A stretch of DNA of 64,000 bases from an uncultured Aquimarina sp. (GCA_947496355.1 CANMCO010000007.1:62001-126000); one strand, 5' to 3'. Positions 50,632-60,462 are shown, numbered from the stretch's first letter. Translations and numbers: made by a program. The notes: generated from the sequence alone by a model not told the origin.

Positions 50632-53600
50632 TTAAAAAGTTGCTTTTATACTAAATGAGTATCTTTTAGATGTAGGAGCTGTTTGGAAATCTAATCCCTG
50701 TCCGTTACCTACACCTGTACTCAATACCTCAGGATCAAAGTTCAAATGCTCTGGAAAGTTAAAAGCTTTGTACCAAATATTTTGACCTGCTACTGTAAAT
50801 GATAAACTACCAAAAGGAGTCTTGGATAAAAATTGTTCTGGTAACTTATATCCAAGTGATACTTCTCTAAGTCTTAAGTTTGAACCATCAAATATAGATC
50901 CTTCATTTGCTCTAAAAATATTTTGAAAATAAATATCATTAGCACCAAGTTGAACAGTATTAGGTATTGTATTTCCAGCACTATCTAAAATAGGCTGTCC
51001 TGTTGCAGGATTACCAGCAACTCCTGGTAAAATTGTGGTAGATTCTCGATCGTCAGTATCTTGAGTTACACCTCTTAATAGAAGTAATGTGGCCGTGTTG
51101 GAGAATATGTCTCCACCATGAGTATATTCCATTTGAGCCGATAAAGTAAGATCTTTATATGTAAAAGAGTTGATTGAAGATAGTTTCCAGTCTGGATTTG
51201 GATCTCCAATAACACCAATAATATCATCTACAGGAACATCATTACTAGTAAGATACCTGCCTTCTGTAGTTGAATTTGCAGAATCGACAAGAATATTACC
51301 TTGATCGTCTCTTATATAGTAAGTTCCTACTATAACACCTAGAGGTAAGCCTTCAATTGCAGCATTACCAAGTGTTCCAAAACCAGCGGTAATAACCCTG
51401 TCCTGTGGAAGGTCTACTACTTCAGTTTCGTATGCACTAAAGTTATTTTGAATATTCCAAGTAAAAGAGTCTGTTTTGATAGGCACTAGTCCTAAAGCGA
51501 TTTCTATACCTTCTCCATCAATTTGCCCCGCATTGAAGAATCTAGTATTAAATCCTGATGAAGGAGGAAGAGGTTGTTGTAATATCTGATCTTTAGAAAC
51601 TCTAGAGTATACACTTGCATCTAAAGTAATTCTATTGTTAAAGAAATTCGCTTCGATACCAAGTTCAATTTCTCTATGCAATTCAGGTTTTAAATCTGGG
51701 TTTGCAATTATTGAGCTTAAAGTATTTGTTGTTGTAGGGTTATTATTGTCTCCAAATACATTTGGATTAGAACTTAATTGTTGTGTAGTTCTAAATAAAG
51801 TTGGGAAACCTGCAGAAGTTGCATATCCACCCCTAAGCTTCAAGTAATTCAAAACATCACCTCGTAAACCGTCGAAAGCAGATGTTGGGATAAATGATAA
51901 GGTCGCACTTGGGTAAAAAATAGATCTGTTATCGGGTTGAACATTAGAAACCCAATCATTTCTACCCGATACCGTAGCGTAAAGATAATCATTATAATCT
52001 ACTTTAAGTTCTCCAAAGAAACCTACAACATTTCTTTTATCTTCAAATTGAAGATCAACCCCAGAAATTGGGTCAAGGTTGGCATGATTTAAATAGTTGT
52101 CATGATTGGTACGTCCAAAAACGATTTGATTAGTACTTGCTATACCATCCCTTCTAAAACTATCTGATCTACTTTCAAAACCAAAAAGAGCACCAAATCG
52201 GAATCCTCCAGTTCTGTAATCATCAAAACTTAAAATGGCTCTGTGATTTAAAATTTCATTGGTTGAATTACTAGTTCTGAGAAAACCTTGTTGATATTCA
52301 ACTCTGTCAATACCTCCTCTATTAACAAAGAAGCGCTGTATGTCAGAGTAAGTATCTAAACCAAATGTATATTGCAAATTAACGTGATCGTTAAAAGTAT
52401 ACCCAGCATTAAAAGATCCATACGTTCTTCTTGTATCAGAAAAATCAGAACTATTCTCTAATAACCAGTATGGATTCTCTAAATCAGGTCTATAATAAAC
52501 ACTACCTCCAGTTACAGGGTTAGTAAAAGGAAGGTTAGATAAGTCCAAGTTTCTAGGTATAAATAATAGTCTTTCGAAAATAGAAATTGCGTTAGCACCA
52601 TTATTTGCAGAAATAGGAGGAGTCTTTAATTTTGTATTTACATAATTAAGGGTAGCTCCAATATTAAAATTGTTGTCTAATCTTAGATTCCCACCTACAC
52701 TAAAACTATTTTTTCTTAAGTTGTTTTCAGGGATATAACCATCTTCATCAGTATTGTTATAACTGAAGTTTATATTACCTTTTTCGCTTGAGCTGGTAAC
52801 TCCAATAGAAGTTGATCTACCTAATCCAGATCTAAAGAAATCTGAAACGTTATTCTTTGCAGCTTCATAAGGAATTTGGATTCCAAAAAACTGAGGAAAT
52901 AATTGATCAAAACCTGGATTTCTACCATTGGCATAAGGATGAATAACAGTTTCTATCTCTGAAAAAGGCGCACCCCAGTTACCCACAAAACCTGGGTTGA
53001 AAACTTGATCGGCTCCTTGTCCATAAGTGTTTTGAAAATCTGGTAAGTTAGATATCTCTGTAACATAAGTAGTATTAGAAATACTTACTTCAAACTTCTT
53101 GTTTGTTTTCTGCGTACTACCTGCCTTAGTAGTAATTAAAATTACTCCGTTTCGTCCACGAGAACCATATAAGTTAGCTGCACTTAGACCTTTAAGTACA
53201 CTTATACTCTCTATGTTGTCTGGATTTAGATCTAATGTACGGTTACTAGTACTTGTGGTACCACTTGTGAATGTACCGAGCGTATTCGCACCAGATTCAA
53301 AAGGAACCCCATCAACTATATATAACGGTTGATTTGATTGTGTGATAGAAACATTAGTCCTAATAATTACGTTAGTTCCACTACCTGTAGCACCACCTGA
53401 TCCTGTAATTTGAACACCTGGTATTTTACCATTTAATGCTCTGTTAAGATCAGCTTCAGGTTTTTGCTCAATCTCATCATTTTTTATAACACTTACAGCA
53501 TATCCAAGAGATTTTTTCTCTCTTCTAATACCCTGTGCAGTTACAACCACTTCTTCAAGTTGAGAAGCTGAAGCATCTAATTGAACATTTACGGTGTCGC

Positions 53601-53862
53601 CATCTGCAACAACCACTTCTTTCGTTGTGAATCCTACATAGCTAAAGGTAAGTACTGCACCTCTATTAGTCTCGATAGTATAATTACCATCAAAATCGGT
53701 TTGTGTACCAGTAGCTGTGTTTTTCACAACAATATTCACCCCAGGAAGCGGTAACCCTTTATCATCGGTTACTGTACCTGAGATTGTTTTTTCTTGTGCA
53801 AAAGTGATTTGCACAACAAACGCCAAAAATAGCGTTAAAATTCCACTAAACTTTGTTCTCAT
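50632..53862 (-). CDS. SusC/RagA-type TonB-linked outer-membrane transporter
   Basis: This 1076-residue TonB-dependent transporter has a signal peptide (ending VQITFAQ) and a carboxypeptidase-regulatory-like domain (about 24-100, KTISGTVTDDKGLPLPGVNI). The plug contains QPLYIVDGVPFE and NIESISVLKGLSAANLYGSRG, and a 22-strand barrel ends in RYSFSIKATF. It imports a substrate bound by the SusD partner. It is paralogous to 57074-60340. The plug reads VIIRTNVSITQ where the second copy has VIRGLSSFSG. Its upstream region shares an element with that of the paralogue. Confidence 0.95.
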   Translation of the reverse strand: MRTKFSGILTLFLAFVVQITFAQEKTISGTVTDDKGLPLPGVNIVVKNTATGTQTDFDGNYTIETNRGAVLTFSYVGFTTKEVVVADGDTVNVQLDASASQLEEVVVTAQGIRREKKSLGYAVSVIKNDEIEQKPEADLNRALNGKIPGVQITGSGGATGSGTNVIIRTNVSITQSNQPLYIVDGVPFESGANTLGTFTSGTTSTSNRTLDLNPDNIESISVLKGLSAANLYGSRGRNGVILITTKAGSTQKTNKKFEVSISNTTYVTEISNLPDFQNTYGQGADQVFNPGFVGNWGAPFSEIETVIHPYANGRNPGFDQLFPQFFGIQIPYEAAKNNVSDFFRSGLGRSTSIGVTSSSEKGNINFSYNNTDEDGYIPENNLRKNSFSVGGNLRLDNNFNIGATLNYVNTKLKTPPISANNGANAISIFERLLFIPRNLDLSNLPFTNPVTGGSVYYRPDLENPYWLLENSSDFSDTRRTYGSFNAGYTFNDHVNLQYTFGLDTYSDIQRFFVNRGGIDRVEYQQGFLRTSNSTNEILNHRAILSFDDYRTGGFRFGALFGFESRSDSFRRDGIASTNQIVFGRTNHDNYLNHANLDPISGVDLQFEDKRNVVGFFGELKVDYNDYLYATVSGRNDWVSNVQPDNRSIFYPSATLSFIPTSAFDGLRGDVLNYLKLRGGYATSAGFPTLFRTTQQLSSNPNVFGDNNNPTTTNTLSSIIANPDLKPELHREIELGIEANFFNNRITLDASVYSRVSKDQILQQPLPPSSGFNTRFFNAGQIDGEGIEIALGLVPIKTDSFTWNIQNNFSAYETEVVDLPQDRVITAGFGTLGNAAIEGLPLGVIVGTYYIRDDQGNILVDSANSTTEGRYLTSNDVPVDDIIGVIGDPNPDWKLSSINSFTYKDLTLSAQMEYTHGGDIFSNTATLLLLRGVTQDTDDRESTTILPGVAGNPATGQPILDSAGNTIPNTVQLGANDIYFQNIFRANEGSIFDGSNLRLREVSLGYKLPEQFLSKTPFGSLSFTVAGQNIWYKAFNFPEHLNFDPEVLSTGVGNGQGLDFQTAPTSKRYSFSIKATF

Positions 53863-53870
53863 TTTACAAT

Positions 53871-53902
53871 TTATTTGAATTAGCCAGCTCCAAAAATGAT
53901 AA
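53871..53902 (-). promoter_or_regulatory. element shared by both susC upstream regions (copy 1)
   Basis: On the minus strand the block reads ATTATCATTTTTG, five variable bases, then GGCTAATTCAAATAA. The second susC has ATTATCAATTTTG, four bases, GGCTAATTTAAATAA (about 60351-60381). It lies 9 bp from the first ATG and may hold the promoter and a regulatory leader. Confidence 0.55.
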
Positions 53903-53979
53903 TAATATCTTTATAAAACAACTTTTTACTATTAAAATTTGAATTATTGTATTGAGTGATGGGCTTAGTGAATATGCGC

Positions 53980-53997
53980 TACTATAACGTTATAGTA
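53980..53997. promoter_or_regulatory. 18-bp perfect palindrome upstream of susC copy 1
   Basis: TACTATAACGTTATAGTA is perfectly symmetrical and lies 118 bp before the ATG. It is a candidate operator for an unknown dimeric regulator; no regulator gene is adjacent to this locus. Confidence 0.45.
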
Positions 53998-54200
53998 AGG
54001 AATATTGTCTAATGTTTTGTGTATCAATCTTTTTTTAAATTGATTCTTTTGTACTTGAAGAGGAATTGCCTTTTGTTTCTGAAATTCAGTTTTTTATACT
54101 AAATGAATCGTAATGTATGTGCTTGTTTTTTATTGATGTGTAAAACGATGTATAGGTATGGATGGGGGTAGAGGATTTAATTGATTACTTGTTTAAATAT

Positions 54201-54222
54201 AAAAGCCTCTCATTTGAGAGGC
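54201..54222 (-). terminator. intrinsic terminator of the second SusCD triplet
   Basis: GCCTCTC (54205-54211) pairs with GAGAGGC (54216-54222) around ATTT. On the minus strand it is followed by TTTTATATTT. It lies 31 bp after the 54253 stop. Confidence 0.8.
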
Positions 54223-54252
54223 CATTATATTAAGATTTGTAAATAAGAAGTG

Positions 54253-55293
54253 TTATCTTGTTAAAAGCGCTGGCCAAATTTTACCGTCTGGACGGGTAAG
54301 TATTACTGTACCTCTATCTCCGGCAGAGTTACCAAAGTCTATCGTCATGTCGGATCCACTTGTTGCTACGATTGTATAAATATAAGTGAAATCGTCTTCC
54401 TTGTTATTACTGTCTTGAACAGTTTCTATAGTTCCTTCAGAGACCAAATTGATGCAATCCCATACTACTTGTATATCATCAAAAGTAATTTCTTTAAAAA
54501 CATCAACATAACAACTATCAAACTGCCCGAAGCTAATATCTGAAGTCGTGTACTCTCCTGGAGTATCGGTTTCTTCCCATGTAACTTCACCTGTTAATGG
54601 AGCCACTGGGCAATTGCTTCTTCCACCAGGAGCTGATGTTAAAGAAGTGATTTGATATGTGTATGTGTCTGCAAGGCTTTCGGTTATAGCACAGGCAATA
54701 GGTGTTCTATATGAGTACGGAGAAGAGAAATATGATCCGCCGGACACATTACCATTTGCATCATCTGCAGAGAATGTTCTTCCGTCTGTGAGTTTAAGTA
54801 AGAATGTTAACTCAAAGTCATCTCTACCTTCAACCATACTTTCATCAACTCCAGTAAAAGAAACTAATTCTTCTGCTGTAAATGTTATAACTGATGTTGG
54901 CACACCTCTTTCTCCGGTTTGAAAATCAGAAACTGAAAGTGTTCTTATTAATCCTAATTCTGTAGAAAGGTCATCATCGTTTTCGTCTACAACACCATCA
55001 TTATTGGTGTCTAATCTTGTGTTTTCAACAAAACGAGCAGATATTTCAACTTCACTCAAAAGCCCGCCATTCTGTGCATCTTGCTCTTCAAGTGTAAGTA
55101 CATAATCTGATCCTGCCTCAAAGGCAAGAGTAAGGTCATTGTAAACTAAATTATTGTCGATATCAATGGTTCTTAAAACAGCTCCATTTGTTACGCCGTC
55201 AATAACATCGTCAACAATTTTATCATCTCCGCTACAACCTAATACTAGAGTGGCGAGTAATGCTATGTTGCTATATTTAAATATGTTTTTCAT
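54253..55293 (-). CDS. SusE-position lipoprotein with EF-hand-like loop
   Basis: This lipoprotein has 346 residues from the ATG at 55293 (MKNIFKYSNIALLATLVLGC, Cys20). The open frame to 55335 is a non-signal extension. DTNNDGVVDEND (95-106) has the 1-3-5-9-12 acidic spacing of an EF-hand or dockerin calcium loop. ITFTAEELVSFTGVDESMVEGRDDFELTF and the following ACAITESLADTYTYQITS match the plan of the equivalent lipoprotein at 48051. It is probably a surface substrate-binding partner of the SusCD pair. Confidence 0.75.
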   Translation of the reverse strand: MKNIFKYSNIALLATLVLGCSGDDKIVDDVIDGVTNGAVLRTIDIDNNLVYNDLTLAFEAGSDYVLTLEEQDAQNGGLLSEVEISARFVENTRLDTNNDGVVDENDDDLSTELGLIRTLSVSDFQTGERGVPTSVITFTAEELVSFTGVDESMVEGRDDFELTFLLKLTDGRTFSADDANGNVSGGSYFSSPYSYRTPIACAITESLADTYTYQITSLTSAPGGRSNCPVAPLTGEVTWEETDTPGEYTTSDISFGQFDSCYVDVFKEITFDDIQVVWDCINLVSEGTIETVQDSNNKEDDFTYIYTIVATSGSDMTIDFGNSAGDRGTVILTRPDGKIWPALLTR

Positions 55294-55338
55294 TTTTTTA
55301 TATTTTAATGATTCCAAAACTTTAAATTTTGTCAAAAA

Positions 55339-57057
55339 TTAATTTGCAACTGGAAAAGTTGGTGAATCAGGGTTGTCATCCCAAAAAACTTTTTGATCCG
55401 TATCTGTTTTTTGTGTTACTGAAGAGTTATTAGTTACTAAGTCCGCAGGATAAAAGAAAGATCTTATTAATCCCCCTGGACTTGGTTCTATGTTTGGCTG
55501 TAATGTAGTTGGGTAACCTGTTCTGCGATAGAAATTATAGGCGTCTACACCATTCCCAAATAACGCTACCCAGTATTGTTCTGCAATAACATTCCATTTT
55601 TGTTCTGGAGTAATGGCATTCATGAAATTTGTTGATATTAAATTTTTAAATGTATCAACCGCCATGGCATTAGGTTCGAAATCTAAATTAGCAGAACTGT
55701 CTCGGGTGCCAAAACTTGCTACTTTGGTGATTGATTTATCAATGCCATTCATTAAAGCAGTCATGGCGCCAGCATCATTCATTTCTTCCATGGCTACTTC
55801 AGCAATCATGAAATCTACCCATGATGATAACAGTATAGGTGTAATTCCAGCACCTTGAGCTCCATCGCCTTGTGATGTTCCTTCAAAACTACTGTCATCA
55901 AAACGTCCTCCTGCCGGATATACTCCAAAAGTGGTTCTTAAGAATCCATCTGGTGGTGTTCCGTCATCGTCTCCATGATCTCGTCCCCAATAGCCATTAT
56001 TTAAGAAGCAAAATGTAAATCCACCATCAATATAATGTTGTGGGGGGCTTTCAAGTGAGCAGCTTAAGGTTTCTTCGTTAGGTGCAACTTCTGCTCCTGG
56101 AACTACATTTGTTTGTCTATAATAGTAATATCTTATTCTTGGATCATCCGAAGTAGACATGAGGTTCATTAGCCAATTTGATAAATATTCATCTGCGCCA
56201 TCTCCTTCATAGTTATTGGCGTATCTAGGATGGCGGTTATCTGGTTGGATAACATTGGTTCCCCAAGAGAACTGGAAATCTTCTGTTATATCTTGAATGT
56301 AATTGCCCGTAGCTACAATATCGTTAAAACTTGTAATAGCATTAGCATCTACCAACCTTCTTTGAAGAAAAATTTTCATTTTTAAAGTGTTTGCTAATTT
56401 GATCCATTTATCCCAATCTTTACCGTAGTAAAAATCATTTAATGGTTCAGCAGATACGTCTCTACCAAAATTTTGAATGGCATCATCTAGGATATTTAGT
56501 GCAGCTTCATAAACCAAAGCTCCGTCGTCTACTTTTGGGTTAAAATTGTCACTTTCTTGAAGCGCTTCAGAGTAAGGAATGTCGCCAAAGAAATCTACTA
56601 ATGTTACAATTACATATGCTTCAATAACTTGGCTGATTGCCAAATGATGATAAAGTTCGTTGTTAATTGCAATGGGTTCTAGAGCTCTTGCATCCGCCAA
56701 TATGCCATTAAAGGTTTGGTTATGACCATTTTGATCTGCAAATGATACTCCTGTGGATTGATAAGCTCCACTCCAGACATCGTTAAAGTCAGATGGGGAA
56801 TACGTGTTTTGATAATCCCTACCAAACATATTATCTATACGTGTGACTTGAGCACCAATGGCACCAAAGCGTTCAACCAATTTTCCGAAATCTACTTGTA
56901 TAGAGTTTACGAATAAATCAGGGTCAGATTGGTCTCCGTCCAGCTGGTTAGGGTTCTCTGCGAGATCAAGCTCTGTGCTTTCGCATGAAGTTAATAACAG
57001 TCCTAATGATAGGATTGTTATCAATGAAATTTTATATGATAATCTTATTATATTCAT
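55339..57057 (-). CDS. SusD/RagB-like nutrient-binding lipoprotein
   Basis: This 572-residue lipoprotein (lipobox LLLTSC, followed by ESTELDLAENPNQLDGDQSDP) is of the same 'SusD-like 2' group as 48964-50631. They share GVYPAGGRFDDSSF, GNGVDAYNFYRRTGYPTTLQP and the QKVFWDDNPDSP ending. It starts 16 bp after the susC stop. It forms the substrate-binding lid of the transporter; the substrate is unknown. Confidence 0.93.
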   Translation of the reverse strand: MNIIRLSYKISLITILSLGLLLTSCESTELDLAENPNQLDGDQSDPDLFVNSIQVDFGKLVERFGAIGAQVTRIDNMFGRDYQNTYSPSDFNDVWSGAYQSTGVSFADQNGHNQTFNGILADARALEPIAINNELYHHLAISQVIEAYVIVTLVDFFGDIPYSEALQESDNFNPKVDDGALVYEAALNILDDAIQNFGRDVSAEPLNDFYYGKDWDKWIKLANTLKMKIFLQRRLVDANAITSFNDIVATGNYIQDITEDFQFSWGTNVIQPDNRHPRYANNYEGDGADEYLSNWLMNLMSTSDDPRIRYYYYRQTNVVPGAEVAPNEETLSCSLESPPQHYIDGGFTFCFLNNGYWGRDHGDDDGTPPDGFLRTTFGVYPAGGRFDDSSFEGTSQGDGAQGAGITPILLSSWVDFMIAEVAMEEMNDAGAMTALMNGIDKSITKVASFGTRDSSANLDFEPNAMAVDTFKNLISTNFMNAITPEQKWNVIAEQYWVALFGNGVDAYNFYRRTGYPTTLQPNIEPSPGGLIRSFFYPADLVTNNSSVTQKTDTDQKVFWDDNPDSPTFPVAN

Positions 57058-57073
57058 GATTTTATTTTTTTTA

Positions 57074-60000
57074 TTAAAATGAAGCTTTAATACTCATACC
57101 GTATCTTTTAGAACTCGGTCCGTTCAAAAAGTCAAAGCCTCGCCCGTTTCCTACTCCAAGTCCAGCAACGTTAGGGTCAAAATTCGTTCCGTCAGGAATA
57201 TTGAAAGCATCAAACCATAGATTGTATCCTGTAACATTTATGCTGATTGCCCCAAAAGGAGTTTTGTCTAAAGCCTTTGTGGGTACTGTATAACCTAATG
57301 AAAGCTCTTGTAGTCTTAAAACAGTGCCATCAAAAACACCTAGCTCATCTGGTCCAAATAGTACATTTGAAAAATAGAATGTAGAATTGTTAATCTGAAC
57401 ATTGTTTTGTGAACCATCTTCTCTAACTCCCGGAAGAATAAAAGTGTTTTCACGATCTTCAGTGTCTGTTGTAAGTCCACGACCAAGTAAAGTAGACACT
57501 GTTCTTGAGTAGATGTCTCCACCTTTAACAAAAGTAAATAAGAAGCTAAGATTTAGATTTTTGTATGAAAAAGTGTTAGAGACATTTAATAGGTAATCTG
57601 GGTTTGGGTCCCCAATTACAAATGTTCCTTCTTCCTCTTTGTAACTACCTGCATCATTAACAACGAAATCTCCATTAGCATCTCTTTCTATTCTACTTCC
57701 AACTATAACTCCTAAGGGTTCGCCTTCGATTGCTGCATTACCTAAGTTCGAAAATCCAGAGTATACAATGATATCCGTATCAGCTCCAAGGTCTTCTACA
57801 GTAGTTTCGCTTGCAGTGAAATTCACATTAGTGTTCCATGAGAAACCTTTGCTATCTCCAGATTTAAGTATATCTACGCCAAGATCTACTTCAAAACCAT
57901 CACTTTTTATTTCTCCAATGTTTTCGCTTCTTATGGCGGAACCTGTAGATGGGTCTAATGGTCGATCTATGATAAGATCTTTGGTGGTACGATTATAATA
58001 GGAAGCATTTAGATTAATTCTGTTTCTGAAAAAACGAGATTCTATACCAAATTCCAATTCATTCAAACGTTCCGGTTTTAAATTTGGATTTCCGCTTCTT
58101 GCTGGTATTGAATTTGTTACAATATCCCTTCCTGTGTCTGGATCTTGAAAATATTGAGTGTCCAGATCTAGAGTCACTGCAATGGGAAATCCTGTTGGAA
58201 AGTTTGCAGAGGTACCATAACCCCCTCTTATTTTAAGGTAATTGATTCCGTTTTCAGATTTCAACCCTTCAATAGCAGATGTTGGTAAAAAAGATACACT
58301 TGCACTAGGGTAGAATATAGAACGGTTAGCTGTACTTAAGTTTGATACCCAGTCATTTCGTCCTGCAAGGGTAAGATAAAGCATTCTCTTGTAGTCAAAA
58401 TCTGCTTGACCATATAATCCTACGATGTTTCGTTCTTGTTCAAATTCGATTTCATTTTGATTAAGGAAATTTACATGTTTAAAAAAATCAAATCGTACTT
58501 GGTCACTACTTGCAACTCCGTTACGTTGAAAAACTTCTCTTCTACTTGTGGCTCCAAGATTGAAAGTCATTCCTATTTCATCTGTCAGTGTAAAATCACC
58601 GTTTAAGATGATATTGTGATCAAAAATAGTGTTTGTATTGGTCCATGTTTGATAAATTCCACTTCGCAAGGCGGCATCGTCACTTACCCCTCCTTTGTTT
58701 TGCTGGTTCGTATTGAACTCGGTATAGTTATCTATCCCAAATCGATACACTAGATTTATGTTTTCTGAAAAATCATATTGTAATGTGCCATTACCAAAAA
58801 GACGATTCGTAACTTGCCTGTTTAATGCATTGTTTATTGTCCATAATGGGTGTTGTATACTATTGTTTTGGCGATAGTACACACTAGACCCATCGATTGG
58901 ATTTTGAAACGGTAAACCTATAAGGTCAACACTACGAGGAGTAAAAAACAATTCTCCAAAAACTGAGGACCCTGTTCCAGTAGCACCATTACCTAAACTA
59001 GCAGAAACAGGAGGGCTTTTAAAATCTGTTTTAGAGTAATTTAATGTATTCGAAAGAGTAATCTTATTAGATAGTTGCGCTCTTCCTCCAAAACCAAGTG
59101 TGTTTCTTCTTAATGTGTTTCCAGGAGTAAACCCTTGGTCTTCTAGATAACTGTAGTTAGCGTTGTAGCTTATAGTGTTGTCAGGAGTTGTACCTCTAAA
59201 ATTAATAGCCGTATTGGAAACTGTTCCTGTTTCAAAAAAATCTTCTACACTGTTATATGGTCTCCAGTCGTATCTTGCGCCGGCAAATTCTGGAAATGCA
59301 TCGGGTATTCCTGTTGCTGCTGCCGCTGTGCTGTAAGGGTGTGCTAATGTTCCATTTTCATCATACCCTACATTAGGTCTGTCGTCAATACCATTGCCCC
59401 ATCCTGCAACCCCGTCTCTTTCAAAACTTGGTCCCCAGTTGCTGAAAAACCATCCAAATGCCTGGTCAAATCCATTTCCGAACTTATCCTGATAATCAGG
59501 TAGGGAGGCGATCTCATTAAAAAAGAAAGAAGAGGTTATAGTAACTTCGTTCTTTTTAACCGCACTACCTGCTGATCCGTTTTTAGTAGTTATAAGGATA
59601 ACACCATTTCGACCTGCGGTTCCGTAAAGTGTTGCGGCTGCTAAACCTTTTAATACATTGACACTTTCGATACTATTTGGATCGAGATCAAGAAATCTAC
59701 TAGACCCTGAGTTTCCGTCAACAAAATCATTTTGACTATTTCCGTCATTGGATCCTTGTGAATTAGTGTCACTACTGAAAGGTACACCATCTACAATAAA
59801 CAAGGGTTGGTTACTGCCGCTAAAAGAACTTAGTCCTCTAATTACTATATTAGTTCCTGAGCCTGACAAACCATTTTGTTGGGTAATGTTAACCCCAGAA
59901 GCTTTACCGAATAATACTCGACCAATATCACCTTCTGCTCGTTGTTCTAATTGTTCATTTTTTACTTCTGCTACTGCATAACCTAAGGCTTGCTTTTCTC

Positions 60001-60340
60001 GCTTAATACCTTGTGCTGTTACAATTACTTCTTCTAACTCAGATGCCGAAGCTTCTAGTTCTACATTAATATTATCATCAGATCCTACGGCTACTTCTTT
60101 ATCCGAGAAGCCAAGGTAACTAAAAACAAGAATACTCCCTTCAGAGGTTTGTAATGTGTACAAACCGTCAAAATCTGATTGAGTTCCATTATTAGTGTTC
60201 TTAATGATAATGTTTACCCCGGGTAAAGGAGAGCCTTTGTCATCTGTTACTTTACCGGTTATTGTTTTTTCTTGTGCAAAAGATAATTGCACGACTAATG
60301 CCATGAAAAGCATTAGAATTTGCCTCATTGAAAATTTCAT
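57074..60340 (-). CDS. SusC/RagA-type TonB-linked outer-membrane transporter
   Basis: This 1088-residue paralogue of 50632-53862 has the signal peptide MKFSMRQILMLFMALVVQLSFAQ. The carboxypeptidase-regulatory-like domain is KTITGKVTDDKGSPLPGVNI, the plug has NIVIRGLSSFSGSNQPLFIVDGVPF and the barrel ends in KRYGMSIKASF. The insert after the plug is longer and rich in Asn/Ser/Gly (SQGSNDGNSQNDFVDGNSGS). It is the first gene of its triplet, divergent from the str operon. It shares the upstream block with copy 1. Confidence 0.95.
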   Translation of the reverse strand: MKFSMRQILMLFMALVVQLSFAQEKTITGKVTDDKGSPLPGVNIIIKNTNNGTQSDFDGLYTLQTSEGSILVFSYLGFSDKEVAVGSDDNINVELEASASELEEVIVTAQGIKREKQALGYAVAEVKNEQLEQRAEGDIGRVLFGKASGVNITQQNGLSGSGTNIVIRGLSSFSGSNQPLFIVDGVPFSSDTNSQGSNDGNSQNDFVDGNSGSSRFLDLDPNSIESVNVLKGLAAATLYGTAGRNGVILITTKNGSAGSAVKKNEVTITSSFFFNEIASLPDYQDKFGNGFDQAFGWFFSNWGPSFERDGVAGWGNGIDDRPNVGYDENGTLAHPYSTAAAATGIPDAFPEFAGARYDWRPYNSVEDFFETGTVSNTAINFRGTTPDNTISYNANYSYLEDQGFTPGNTLRRNTLGFGGRAQLSNKITLSNTLNYSKTDFKSPPVSASLGNGATGTGSSVFGELFFTPRSVDLIGLPFQNPIDGSSVYYRQNNSIQHPLWTINNALNRQVTNRLFGNGTLQYDFSENINLVYRFGIDNYTEFNTNQQNKGGVSDDAALRSGIYQTWTNTNTIFDHNIILNGDFTLTDEIGMTFNLGATSRREVFQRNGVASSDQVRFDFFKHVNFLNQNEIEFEQERNIVGLYGQADFDYKRMLYLTLAGRNDWVSNLSTANRSIFYPSASVSFLPTSAIEGLKSENGINYLKIRGGYGTSANFPTGFPIAVTLDLDTQYFQDPDTGRDIVTNSIPARSGNPNLKPERLNELEFGIESRFFRNRINLNASYYNRTTKDLIIDRPLDPSTGSAIRSENIGEIKSDGFEVDLGVDILKSGDSKGFSWNTNVNFTASETTVEDLGADTDIIVYSGFSNLGNAAIEGEPLGVIVGSRIERDANGDFVVNDAGSYKEEEGTFVIGDPNPDYLLNVSNTFSYKNLNLSFLFTFVKGGDIYSRTVSTLLGRGLTTDTEDRENTFILPGVREDGSQNNVQINNSTFYFSNVLFGPDELGVFDGTVLRLQELSLGYTVPTKALDKTPFGAISINVTGYNLWFDAFNIPDGTNFDPNVAGLGVGNGRGFDFLNGPSSKRYGMSIKASF

Positions 60341-60350
60341 TATTTGTGTG

Positions 60351-60381
60351 TTTATTTAAATTAGCCTTTTCAAAATTGATA
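60351..60381 (-). promoter_or_regulatory. element shared by both susC upstream regions (copy 2)
   Basis: On the minus strand it reads ATTATCAATTTTG, AAAA, GGCTAATTTAAATAA, matching 53871-53902 in front of the other susC with one spacer base fewer and two substitutions in the listed blocks. Confidence 0.55.
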
Positions 60382-60443
60382 ATAAAAAGGGGTTTATGAA
60401 TATTTTTTTTGAATATTTTAACTTTTATTAGCTATTTTGTTTG

Positions 60444-60462
60444 TTAAATTATAATAATTTAA
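60444..60462. promoter_or_regulatory. AT-rich palindrome upstream of susC copy 2
   Basis: TTAAATTAT-A-ATAATTTAA is a perfect 9-bp inverted repeat, 104 bp before the ATG, at a distance like the 118 bp of the other palindrome. It contains only A and T, so chance is a serious alternative. Confidence 0.3.

Larger units (their letters stand above)
53863..54252. other. 390-bp region upstream of the first SusC gene
   Basis: It contains a block shared with the other susC upstream region (about 53871-53902), an 18-bp perfect palindrome (53980-53997) and the terminator of the upstream lipoprotein gene (54201-54222). No ORF or RNA gene is apparent. Confidence 0.6.

Noticed and set aside
53863..60340. 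Possible frameshifts or truncation in the SusC paralogues
   Set aside because: Both run from signal peptide to the terminal aromatic residue of the barrel in one frame, with normal lengths.
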